Of a DNA stretch of 64,000 nucleotides, positions 43,028 to 50,601 are shown in pieces. This DNA comes from Mesobacillus selenatarsenatis SF-1 (GTDB taxonomy: Bacteria; Bacillota; Bacilli; Bacillales; Cytobacillaceae), in assembly GCF_000813125.1 (NCBI RefSeq), contig NZ_BASE01000005.1, forward strand, positions 25,433-89,432, given 5' to 3'. Position 1 is the stretch's first letter. The number at the start of each line of letters is the position of its first letter. The notes beneath the pieces were generated by a model. It was not told the origin of the DNA. It saw only the letters and a program-made list of their open reading frames with translations, and did no database searches. Made by a program: the position numbers and the translations under genes.

Positions 43028-43234
43028 TTCTCTTAGCTCCCCTTTTATTTTGTTAAGGCGTTCTCGCCTTACACAACCATAGGCGCTGTTACTTTTAAGC
43101 TTTGGTATTAAAAGATTATTTTTTAAAAAATTTGTGCGAAGTCTATCTGAGCTAACGAATTAAATAACGTATTGGAACGGGAAAAAAGCTCTAAGAGAAG
43201 GCGTAGAAGTAAAAGGAAAGGTTATGATAGTCGA

Positions 43235-43951
43235 TTAATTTTTATTATCGAATGCAGCTAATTTAATCTTAAGCCTTTTAAATAACCTCGTTACTTCCTG
43301 ATGATGTTTGAGCCCTAACGCACTGGAAAGTTCCACTTTAGATAAGTCGGGATTATCGTACTTAGTTCGCAATAGTTTGCGCTCCTGCTCCGTTAAAGTC
43401 GGTACGGCTAGAATCTGAGCAACTAGTAAGCTATTAACAGAGCTGCCCTCTACGTCCGTCTGCGTGTCTGGAATATAATCGGCAGCTTCTTCTTTTAATC
43501 GCCGAACTTTAAGCTCGAAAGCGCCTTGCTGCGTCCTTGTCCGATTCCTTGTAAGGTCGATTCCTCTTCGCTTAATTACGAGTAATAGCGTCTCGTAGAA
43601 GTAGAACTCGCCGAAGTGATTATAGTTATCGCATAGCTTCCATGCTTCCTCAAAAAAGATACTCTCGGAGTCTGCTGCGCTTAGGCGGCTATTGTTCCAT
43701 TGTTTGCCCGCTTCTTTCGCCCGCCACTTAATCGAATGACTTAGCTGCTTTAAGAGCGTTTCTAAGCGTTGTTCTTTTTTCGCAGTATCTAGCTCTAAGG
43801 CATAACGCTCCCATAACTTTTCGATTTGTAGAACGTAATCTATAGAGGGACGATTTTTGTATCGCCGCTTTAGCCCCTCTAGCTTTGTTTCAGTTTTCGA
43901 CTTGGTATTTTCTTTCTCGTTAATATTGACTGGACTAAATATTTTTGTCAT
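43235..43951 (-). CDS. Sigma-70-like regulator of the island
   Basis: A 238-residue protein. Residues 95-145 resemble sigma region 2 (FFEEAWKLCDNYN...FYFYETLLLVIKRRGIDLTRNR), and residues 183-235 resemble region 4 with a helix-turn-helix (LTEQERKLLRTKY...SSALGLKHHQEVTRLFKRLKI). Phage and island genomes of Bacillota often have such proteins as late activators. AAAGGGGG precedes the ATG. It probably drives the downstream 42.2-43.0 kb and HNH genes, but no target promoter was identified. Confidence 0.75.
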   Translation of the reverse strand: MTKIFSPVNINEKENTKSKTETKLEGLKRRYKNRPSIDYVLQIEKLWERYALELDTAKKEQRLETLLKQLSHSIKWRAKEAGKQWNNSRLSAADSESIFFEEAWKLCDNYNHFGEFYFYETLLLVIKRRGIDLTRNRTRTQQGAFELKVRRLKEEAADYIPDTQTDVEGSSVNSLLVAQILAVPTLTEQERKLLRTKYDNPDLSKVELSSALGLKHHQEVTRLFKRLKIKLAAFDNKN

Positions 43952-44079
43952 GCGTCTACCCCCTTTAAAAAGATAGGCGCGGATAGTAAACTTTATTGGA
44001 TAAATATATTAAAAATCTCTTATTCTCTATTGTTAAAAACATATATAATTGGAATAGGTAATTTTTAGGGGGAATAGAA

Positions 44080-44766
44080 TTGAGAAAGATTTTGTTGGCA
44101 ATCATTACATTAGGTGTTCTATATTTTATAGGGGGCTTCGTTGCTGTAAAGTTAAATTGGATTAGTAGTAATACTTACAATTCGTATGCAACTATCGTTG
44201 GTGGAGTTGCAACATTATGCGGGTTAATAACATTTGCCTTACCGAAGTTAACACCAAAAGACTTAGAAATACTAGAAATACAAAGCCTCGAAAGAGTTAC
44301 AAAAATTGCTGAGGATTTAAATTCAAAAAAAAGCGAACTTAACTTAAAAGAGACTGAGTTAAGCAAACTGGATAAACAAAAAAAGGAAATGGAAATTCTA
44401 GTAATAAAGGCAAGTACAAGTTTATTTTTACAGGATCAAATTAAAAGAAATGAGAGCAGAGTACTCAACTTAATTAATCAGAATAAAGAAATCATTCGTT
44501 TACTCGAAGAAATAAAACTTAACAAAGAAAAGCTTGCTGCACTAGACGAAGAGATTAAGAATAGTGAACAAGTAGAATTATTGGAAGAGATTATTGAAAA
44601 GGCAAGAAGGAATGATAATAAAAATAATCAATCTATAGTTATTGGTGGGTTGTACCCTTTAGAAATACCTTTAAATCTATTCACCAATGTAGCAGGGAAT
44701 TTTAGTGCTACTCTTAGAAAAAAAGAAGAAGGTAATAACCTTTTACGGCGTACGTTAGTCTGTTAA
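44080..44766 (+). CDS. Membrane-anchored coiled-coil protein
   Basis: A 228-residue protein, the only plus-strand gene of the island. Residues 3-25 and 33-53 are membrane helices, and residues 65-190 form a long Lys/Glu-rich coiled coil. The C-terminal 35 residues are a small domain with GGLYPLEIPLNLFTNVAGNF. The start is TTG behind GGGGGAAT. No named family. Orientation opposite to its neighbours suggests independent control, as for cargo genes. A membrane effector or sensor is possible but unproven. Confidence 0.65.
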   Translation: MRKILLAIITLGVLYFIGGFVAVKLNWISSNTYNSYATIVGGVATLCGLITFALPKLTPKDLEILEIQSLERVTKIAEDLNSKKSELNLKETELSKLDKQKKEMEILVIKASTSLFLQDQIKRNESRVLNLINQNKEIIRLLEEIKLNKEKLAALDEEIKNSEQVELLEEIIEKARRNDNKNNQSIVIGGLYPLEIPLNLFTNVAGNFSATLRKKEEGNNLLRRTLVC

Positions 44767-45195
44767 CAAGAACTAATGTTTACGCTTTTTTTATTTCTTA
44801 TCTACCGAGTCTGATTACGTACACGGAATTTAAAAGGTACAATTGCAGGTATAATTTATAGGGGGCTTGGGGGCGTGTAAAATTGCCCCTTATAGCCCCG
44901 TGTAAGATTAAAGCTGCGCTCAATGATTCTTCTATGGTGTTTCCCCACATTACTTAACGATTCAATGCGAGTCTTCTTGCTCTTCTCTGAGCGATTGAAT
45001 ACACAGATTATACAAGAAAGATACGAATAGAGTTCGATTAGCTTTTCGCTGCTCACTGTGCTGCTACTTTCGGATACAAGATAGATAGACGATAGAATGC
45101 GGCTTCCATATCGGCGTAACGTGTCATCGTATAACACCCCGTAATAATGTAAAAATGTTGTGGCGTGATATATTCGGGTATGCAGGCATAAAAAA
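44767..45195. other. Gene-poor stretch in the island
   Basis: No convincing gene. A 93-codon minus-strand frame (44856-45137) starts with GTG after ACGGGG, but its composition is weak; a 24-codon ATG frame (from 45125) overlaps it with a better ribosome site. I treat this as decayed or regulatory DNA. Confidence 0.4.
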
Positions 45196-45213
45196 GAGCG
45201 CTCTATTGCGCCC
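45196..45213 (-). terminator. Terminator of the serine recombinase gene
   Basis: GGGCGC-AATAGA-GCGCTC followed by six T residues on the minus strand. Confidence 0.85.
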
Positions 45214-45216
45214 TAA

Positions 45217-45798
45217 TTACTTTAAGCCTTCACGTTCTAATAATCTATACAGCGTACCTGTACCAATCGATAGCGTCTTCGTTATATAGCGAACTGATTT
45301 CCCTTCCTTATACCAATCTATCGCCTGTGCCGCCTTCTCCGCTTTCTTGCCGCCCTCTACTACTTCTAGCTTACGTCCTTTAAACTTGCCCTCTTTTTTC
45401 GCTATTTCGATTCCTTCTCTTTGGCGTTTAAGCGTAAGTCCTCGCTCTAGCTGCGCAAGACTGCCGAAAATGTTTAGTAAGAACTCATTCATAGGATTGT
45501 CGCTTGTAGTATCGAGCCATGATTCGCCTAGCGACTTAAGACAAGCGCCTCTTTCCTTAATACGGTCTACTATATCGATAAGGTCTTTAACTGAGCGAGA
45601 TAGACGGCTTATTTCATGTACGATTACTATGTCTCCCTCTTCCAGTTCCGCGAGCAAGCGTTGTAGCTCTGGACGTTCTGTATTCTTGCCGCTTACTTTC
45701 TCTTCGTAGAATACTTCGCAGCCTGCCGCTTTAAGAGCTTTCTTTTGTCTAACCGTGTTCTGTGATTCGCTGCTTACTCGTATGTATGCTTTTATCAT
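45217..45798 (-). CDS. Serine recombinase (resolvase/invertase family)
   Basis: A 193-residue Hin/Pin/resolvase-type recombinase. The catalytic Ser lies in AYIRVSSESQNTVRQ near residue 8-9, the active-site arginines in HEISRLSRSVKDL near 63, and the helix E region in FLLNIFGSLAQLERGLTLKRQREG near 107. A C-terminal helix-turn-helix (VRYITKTLSIGTGTLYRLLEREG) follows. GGGGGTAACG precedes the ATG. It could resolve multimers, invert a segment or act as an accessory recombinase; a gene-free region full of inverted repeats lies directly upstream. Confidence 0.92.
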   Translation of the reverse strand: MIKAYIRVSSESQNTVRQKKALKAAGCEVFYEEKVSGKNTERPELQRLLAELEEGDIVIVHEISRLSRSVKDLIDIVDRIKERGACLKSLGESWLDTTSDNPMNEFLLNIFGSLAQLERGLTLKRQREGIEIAKKEGKFKGRKLEVVEGGKKAEKAAQAIDWYKEGKSVRYITKTLSIGTGTLYRLLEREGLK

Positions 45799-46246
45799 TA
45801 TCGTTACCCCCGATATCCGTTTCTGTTATTGCTTTAATTTTAGCTTTAATTTCAGTAACAGTCAAACGGTAACAATACAAATAGCCGCAAACCCTTGTTA
45901 TTACTGCCTTCCTGTTTTCCCTTGAAACGTTACCGTATAAGCACACTCTATCGGAACGCTGTGCGCAGTTTTTGAGTATTAATTTCAATTCCGCTTAACC
46001 CCCTGGGTTTTACAGTAAGGCTTCCGGTAGGAACGGGCAGCGCATGAACCCCTATGAGTTCAATATATGTAAACGATTGTAACCGATATATCACCAAGCA
46101 TTTTTACTTTATACGCTTATATGAAAGGACTTTTGCGATAACTGGCGGTTAACGTTACTCGTTTACATATTACTTTCGTATTGATCGTTATCTATTGAAT
46201 AAAAAAAAGCGCTAAGCTTATTTAGCATGCGCCAATTTATTCCTCT
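45799..46246. other. Repeat-rich gene-free region upstream of the recombinase
   Basis: It holds several GTTACCGT/ACGGTAAC-type words (for example 45873-45880 and 45932-45940) and a spaced inverted repeat. That repeat is ATATGTAAACGA...TAACCG (46065-46085) against CGGTTA...TCGTTTACATAT (46146-46170). A 79-codon frame overlaps part of it and is not convincing. Possible recombination, replication or control site. Confidence 0.5.
46208..46233 (-). terminator. Terminator of the abiV pair
   Basis: GGCGCATGCT and AGCTTAGCGCT pair imperfectly (one bulge), followed by eight T or A-T residues on the minus strand, shortly after the 46247 gene. Confidence 0.7.
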
Positions 46247-46726
46247 CTAATCTTTCTTATAATCAAAAAGAATATCATAAATATTTCCGTCCCTACGGTG
46301 GGTATCCTTTCTCTTCCACCATGACTTTATTAGCTTTGGTTGTTCAACATCTTTTTTCATAGCTTTAATTAATTCGATATATCGCTCTTGCCCTTCGATC
46401 GAACTTGTGCTGATACCCTCTTTTTCACAAATCGCAAGATTCTCGATAACTTCATCAGAGCCATATAAAATAACTAAGTTCTTACAATACATATAATTTC
46501 TATTAATTTCGTAACTAGTATTAAAATCAGTTCTTATACTTGTAGGCCTACTAAAAACAAGTAAAGCGTTTATATATTCTGCATAATATTGACTTTTCTT
46601 ATCTGCGACTTTCATTAACAAATCTTTATTTTTTGTTAGAAAGTTTGATAGTATTGCCCCTAACATTATTCCAAAAATAGAAACTAACCAACCATTCGAA
46701 TTTATCCATAATAAAACTTTCTCCAT
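46247..46726 (-). CDS. Membrane-anchored protein paired with AbiV
   Basis: A 159-residue protein. Residues 10-34 form one membrane helix (WLVSIFGIMLGAILSNFLT), and the rest is a soluble, mostly helical domain with many Tyr and a basic patch (LIKSWWKRKDTHRR). The ATG at 46726 follows the abiV stop by one base, and its GAGGAG site is inside the last abiV codons, so the two are translationally coupled. No named family. A membrane effector or regulator acting with AbiV is my inference. Confidence 0.7.
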   Translation of the reverse strand: MEKVLLWINSNGWLVSIFGIMLGAILSNFLTKNKDLLMKVADKKSQYYAEYINALLVFSRPTSIRTDFNTSYEINRNYMYCKNLVILYGSDEVIENLAICEKEGISTSSIEGQERYIELIKAMKKDVEQPKLIKSWWKRKDTHRRDGNIYDILFDYKKD

Positions 46727-46727
46727 A

Positions 46728-47498
46728 TTAGCGCTCCTCTTCATTTTTCTGGTCGTGATTATATTGTACTCCTACTTCTCTCATCATTCTTAATACATCT
46801 TTTTCTTTTATATTAATATTTCTGATGTAAATTGACATCAATATTAGTTTTTTCAATTCCTCTATATCCTCTAAACCTTTTCTTTCATATTCTTCTATTG
46901 CCACGTAACCTTCCATTGGATATAGCTTTACTAAGTCCATAATCTCCTTATAAAAATTCTGGTAGTCTTGATTAGATTCAAGTTGAAATAAATTCCCTTT
47001 CAATGATTCTTCTTTACTCCCATAATAATTATAATAATCCTTTGCCAAATCAAGCATATGAGAAGCTATCACTTCTGTTATAACTTCTGATGGTTTGCAG
47101 TATTCGCCATTTTTATATCTACCTGCATAAAGGCTTTCATTTTTTAGGTTATTTAACTTTTCTTCTAATTGTTCCGGTTTAATATTCAATAGTTTAATAA
47201 ATCTCTCTACTTTATCCATTTTCGTAATAATAACACTTTTAAATTTCTCTTTGTGTCTGACAAGTCTGTCATTAAGTTTCTTCCAATTCGTATCACCATA
47301 CACAATATTCTCAGCCATACTATTTACAATCATCGCAATTTTGGATAGTTCCTCGCAGGCTAAATGTGCTAATGTATATGCTCTTGCATATCTCCCGTTC
47401 GTCAATAATAATTCGCTTTCAGTTATTAACTCTGTTGCATTTTCAAGAATTTTAACTCTAGCAACTTCAACCTCTTCAATTGAAAATTCTTTGCTCAC
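46728..47498 (-). CDS. AbiV-family abortive infection protein
   Basis: A 256-residue helical protein whose N-terminal half matches the AbiV/HEPN-like family: ESELLLTNGRYARAYTLAHLACEELSKIAMIV at about residues 28-58, followed by HKEKFKSVI. AbiV in Lactococcus blocks phage multiplication; HEPN-type folds are often RNases. The start is GTG at 47498 with GAGGGG eight bases upstream; an earlier GTG overlaps the site. It lies in an integrated island and is coupled to a membrane protein, unlike the single-gene AbiV known from Lactococcus. Confidence 0.82.
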   Translation of the reverse strand: MSKEFSIEEVEVARVKILENATELITESELLLTNGRYARAYTLAHLACEELSKIAMIVNSMAENIVYGDTNWKKLNDRLVRHKEKFKSVIITKMDKVERFIKLLNIKPEQLEEKLNNLKNESLYAGRYKNGEYCKPSEVITEVIASHMLDLAKDYYNYYGSKEESLKGNLFQLESNQDYQNFYKEIMDLVKLYPMEGYVAIEEYERKGLEDIEELKKLILMSIYIRNINIKEKDVLRMMREVGVQYNHDQKNEEER

Positions 47499-47564
47499 AA
47501 TTAGCACCCCTCTATGTCTATAAACTTATTATACAATTTTTTCCTACATTACCCATAAAAAAAA

Positions 47565-47583
47565 GAACGCTGTTATAGCGTCC
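47565..47583 (-). terminator. Terminator of the SHOCT gene
   Basis: GGACGCT-ATAACA-GCGTTC followed by eight T residues on the minus strand, ten bases after the stop. Confidence 0.85.
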
Positions 47584-47593
47584 TCTCTGCGTA

Positions 47594-48049
47594 TTATCCT
47601 AAAAGCTGCTGTTTTTTGGCATTAAACTCGTCGTCTGTTATAATTCCTGCGTCCCGTAGCTCTGCAAACTTCTTTAATTCGTCGGCAATTGATAGCGGCT
47701 GAATCGTCGTAGTTTCGATTTGAAGGGCTGCGTCTCGGTAGTCTTCGATCAATTGCTTACAACGTTGGAATTCAGGATAGTCTTTCTTGCGGAACATTAC
47801 AGTATTCTCGTCTTTCGCAGCGTCAAAGTTTGAGCGCCCCTTCGATTCGCCTGAGCCTGAGAAAATTATTTGCATGTGTCCTGCTAATATCGTCCCTGGC
47901 TCTTTCATTTGAATTCCCGTTATGGACTTAATTTGTATATCCTTTTCTTTGCGACTATGATAAGTACCTTTTTTATGTTTGATAGTAACCTTCATAGGAC
48001 TTACTTCTACAAACGCCGTGCCACTTTCGAAAATATGCTTCTCACTCAC
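47594..48049 (-). CDS. DUF4429/SHOCT-domain protein
   Basis: A 151-residue protein. Residues 10-105 form a PH-like beta domain (VTIKHKKGTYHSRKEKDIQIKSITGIQMKEPG). The last 28 residues are a SHOCT helix pair (DELKKFAELRDAGIITDDEFNAKKQQLLG). I prefer GTG at 48049, since the GAGGGGGG site is too close to the ATG at 48055. SHOCT proteins often bring other modules together in phages and islands; no specific role is visible. It has its own terminator. Confidence 0.75.
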   Translation of the reverse strand: MSEKHIFESGTAFVEVSPMKVTIKHKKGTYHSRKEKDIQIKSITGIQMKEPGTILAGHMQIIFSGSGESKGRSNFDAAKDENTVMFRKKDYPEFQRCKQLIEDYRDAALQIETTTIQPLSIADELKKFAELRDAGIITDDEFNAKKQQLLG

Positions 48050-48154
48050 AAACATTCCCCCCTCAATGTTTTCACCGATTATCTTTAATTTAATTTCTAC
48101 AGTCGCAAGCTTTGTTCATTGAAGTTAAATGCCATAGTTTTAAGCTATTCTATT

Positions 48155-48637
48155 CTATCTTTTATTTTTCGAATTTTTATTATTCCCGCCTAACCCTCTC
48201 TGAATAGCACCTGCGCATGCTTCCGTCAATGGTTGACCGATGGCTTCCTTATAATTAAAGCCTAATAATTGCATTGTTTTTAATGTATCCTTATTTATCA
48301 GTTCAATTAAAAACTTCATATTTTCGCGATTTTCATCAAGCTTTGGAGAAAAAGAACTTAATAGTTCTACTACCCGTTGAAGGGTGTTCTGAAGGTGTTC
48401 AATGTCTTCGTCACTTATGGTAACTCTTTCGTATAAGCCTTTATATTCGCGCGCTACCATTTCTAGTTCCATTTTATCTTGTAATAGATTATTAATGATT
48501 TCTTCATAGATAATTTGCTTCTCGTTTTCTGCTTTCTTTTCTTTAGCTTGTGTCATTTTTGTACTAACCCAATCATACGAGTTCTTCCCCAATGCTTCTG
48601 TAAATCTAATAGCTAATTGAGCAACCTGTTCTTCCAT
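48155..48637 (-). CDS. Helical protein of unknown function
   Basis: A 160-residue helical protein (MEEQVAQLAIRFTEALGKNSYDWVSTKMTQAKEKKAENEKQ region at the start) with coiled-coil character at residues 25-120. The tail is Gly/Asn/Lys-rich (RGLGGNNKNSKNKR). AAAGGAGG precedes the ATG. No family recognised. It lies between the integrase and the SHOCT gene, and could be cargo. Confidence 0.6.
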   Translation of the reverse strand: MEEQVAQLAIRFTEALGKNSYDWVSTKMTQAKEKKAENEKQIIYEEIINNLLQDKMELEMVAREYKGLYERVTISDEDIEHLQNTLQRVVELLSSFSPKLDENRENMKFLIELINKDTLKTMQLLGFNYKEAIGQPLTEACAGAIQRGLGGNNKNSKNKR

Positions 48638-48704
48638 TATTGAACTTCCTCCTTTGATTTGATAACTCTATTATACAATTATTTCCTTTCTACATATAGA
48701 AAAA

Positions 48705-48731
48705 GAGCGCTAAGCATAATCGCCTGCGCCC
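48705..48731 (-). terminator. Terminator of the integrase gene
   Basis: GGGCGC and GCGCTC enclose a 15-base loop, followed by five T residues on the minus strand, ten bases after the stop. Confidence 0.75.
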
Positions 48732-48740
48732 AAAAAGTAA

Positions 48741-49748
48741 TTATAAAAATTTACGTAAGTTCTCCGCTACTTCTTCTTTATCGAGATGTAAGTACTGGCT
48801 GGTTACCGCTAAATTACTGTGTCCTAACGCTTTTGAAATATGGGCAATATTAGCGCCTTTTTCGAGCAGATTCTTCGCAAACCCTCTTCGTAAAGCGTGG
48901 GGATTAATATTTTTCAGTCCATATTCTTTAGCGTACTTATTCAATCTCTTTTGTATGTTATTATGCGTTTGGCTCGTCGCAATAATACCGCCTTGCTTCG
49001 TTATAAAAACATAATTATTTTCTCTTTGATATTCCTTACGGATAGCCTCATTCTGGTTGAGTAGAACTGTTAGCAAGCGATTTAGAGTCCCATCGATCGG
49101 TAATAAAAGTTGGTCGTGATTCTTTATGATTGAGCCGTCGATCTTCATAAGATTGTTTTCTAGGTCGATATGTCGATTTTCTAAGTGAACGATAGTATTT
49201 ATACGTAAACCTGTCTTATACATTAATAATAGCGCTGTAGCGTCTCGAAGCTGCACAAAGTCATTTAAATTTAATACCGATAGCAGAATATTAATATCGC
49301 GTTCAGCAGCGCCTTCCTTAACAATATTATCGACTTTTATATTAATTGGACGCCAAAATTTTCGCTCTATCCAACCGTTGTCAAAGCACCTAGAAAGAAA
49401 TGCCTTCAAACATTTTAGGCGAGTTAACTTAGTTTGCTTAGAAACGTCCATAATCGCAAGCCATTCGTAAATATGGTCGGAGTTTAGTTCGTCCACATAC
49501 GTTGTCCTTACCGTCCCAATAAAATGTTTAACATAAATGTTATAATCGCTAATTGTGCGTGGACGGTTGCCGCTTATCTCCATTTGACGGGTAACAGTAG
49601 CGAGTGCCTTTTCGATAGTGAGACGGTCTGTATCTCGTTCTTTCAACAACTTCGCCTTCTCAACCTTTCCGCCGAATTGCTCTGATTTTCCGTTAAATAA
49701 CCCACTTAAATCTTCTGTTACCGTGAGTACCGCTTTCTTTTTTGTCAT
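48741..49748 (-). CDS. Tyrosine integrase of the island
   Basis: A 335-residue phage-type integrase. The N-terminal arm and core-binding SAM-like domain span about residues 40-145. The catalytic residues are Arg in YKTGLRINTIVHLE near 190, HALRRGFAKNLL near 282, GHSN near 305 and the nucleophile Tyr in TSQYLHLDKEE near 315. The ATG at 49748 follows TAGGAGG at about ten bases; a longer frame lacks a site. It lies 132 bases from the tRNA-Arg 3' end and should catalyse integration at the 46-bp repeat. Confidence 0.95.
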   Translation of the reverse strand: MTKKKAVLTVTEDLSGLFNGKSEQFGGKVEKAKLLKERDTDRLTIEKALATVTRQMEISGNRPRTISDYNIYVKHFIGTVRTTYVDELNSDHIYEWLAIMDVSKQTKLTRLKCLKAFLSRCFDNGWIERKFWRPINIKVDNIVKEGAAERDINILLSVLNLNDFVQLRDATALLLMYKTGLRINTIVHLENRHIDLENNLMKIDGSIIKNHDQLLLPIDGTLNRLLTVLLNQNEAIRKEYQRENNYVFITKQGGIIATSQTHNNIQKRLNKYAKEYGLKNINPHALRRGFAKNLLEKGANIAHISKALGHSNLAVTSQYLHLDKEEVAENLRKFL

Positions 49749-49879
49749 AAATAAAAAACCTCCTATGCGTAAATGGCTAAGTCGATTTCGGTAATACTTT
49801 CGCATTTGACCGATACATTGACCGTTTCATTTAACGTCATAGAAGGTTAGTTTAGCGGGCTTTATCGCCGCTGTTCGTA

Positions 49880-49925
49880 GCGTCCCAGGAGAGATTCGAA
49901 CTCCCGACCGTACGCTTAGAAGGCG
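49880..49925 (-). repeat. Attachment repeat inside tRNA-Arg
   Basis: 46 bp matching 41101-41146 with one mismatch, covering the anticodon loop to the 3' end of the tRNA. It is the island end on the integrase side. Confidence 0.93.
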
Positions 49926-49954
49926 TATGCTCTATCCAACTGAGCTACTGGGAC
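49881..49954 (-). tRNA. tRNA-Arg (anticodon UCU)
   Basis: 74 bases. The acceptor stem is GTCCCAG/CTGGGAC and the discriminator base is G. The anticodon stem is TACGC/GCGTA with loop CTTCTAA, and the T arm is GGGAG-TTCGAAT-CTCTC. No CCA is encoded. It is the island's target; its 3' part was restored by the incoming element, so the T at 49911 (versus C in the displaced copy) may be element-derived. Confidence 0.97.
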
Positions 49955-50076
49955 TTGGTTGTTTTTTAAAGACAAGATTTATTATATTAGCCAAACAACT
50001 AAAAGTCAATAATAAATCATAACTTTTTTTCTGAGGGAAACCTGATGACTCCCCTCAGAAAATCATTATAGTAGTT

Positions 50077-50601
50077 TCAACTCTTTTTGTGAAGTGAAAA
50101 CTCCTGTCTTAACTCTGTCAACTCTCCATTACCATAGTCATAGATCTGTAATATAGCTTTTTCGTTTTCCAGCTCAAGGATGGCATAGCTCTTTTCAGCC
50201 CTGCTCCGTGGCAGCCTGATGCTTCCTGGATTGATGAACAGTACATCATCGACCATTTCTGCTCCTAGCAAATGTGAATGTCCAAAGCATACAATATCAG
50301 CTTGCAGTTCTTTAGCCTTATAGTATAAATTTACGAGAGTAGACTTTACTGAGTAAAGATGCCCATGCGTCACAAAGATTTTCACACCATTTACGTCATG
50401 GGTTTCATCATCAGGAAAGGTGCCATAAAAGTCGCAATTCCCTTTGACCGACCTGAAATTCACAATAGCAGCATCGCTTTCAGAAAGCTCTGAGTCACCG
50501 CAGTGGATCATCAAGTCCACATCATTTCCATGCAGCTTCTCGATTCCCTCAAGTACCTCAGTTGACCCGTGGCTGTCACTGACAATCAGCACCTTACTCA
50601 T
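50077..50601 (-). CDS. ysnB: Metallophosphoesterase YsnB
   Basis: A 174-residue phosphodiesterase of the MJ0936/YfcE family. Metal-binding motifs: SDSHGS near residue 8, CGDSE near 34, GNCD near 55, THGHLY near 79 and GHSHLL near 106. The substrate is unknown. The ATG at 50601 overlaps the ysnA stop by eight bases, with GAGGATAG upstream. It is the end of the rph-ysnA-ysnB group. Confidence 0.93.
   Translation of the reverse strand: MSKVLIVSDSHGSTEVLEGIEKLHGNDVDLMIHCGDSELSESDAAIVNFRSVKGNCDFYGTFPDDETHDVNGVKIFVTHGHLYSVKSTLVNLYYKAKELQADIVCFGHSHLLGAEMVDDVLFINPGSIRLPRSRAEKSYAILELENEKAILQIYDYGNGELTELRQEFSLHKKS

Larger units (their letters stand above)
41101..49925. mobile_element. Integrative element in tRNA-Arg(UCU)
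   Basis: An island of about 8.8 kb bounded by 46-bp direct repeats (41101-41146 and 49880-49925, one mismatch) that correspond to the 3' part of tRNA-Arg. The tyrosine integrase is the gene nearest the intact tRNA, the classic layout. Cargo includes a serine recombinase, sigma-like and HNH proteins, an AbiV protein and several membrane proteins. Codon use is visibly unlike the flanks. No capsid, tail, relaxase or replication protein is recognised. It interrupts the ysnB to ilv backbone order. Confidence 0.93.

Noticed and set aside
44856..45137. 93-codon minus-strand frame in the island
   Set aside because: GTG start with a weak site, unusual composition and an overlapping short ATG frame with a better site; kept only as a note in the gap entry.
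45749..45988. 79-codon frame upstream of the serine recombinase
   Set aside because: Overlaps the recombinase start, begins at TTG with no clear ribosome site, and covers the repeat-rich region.
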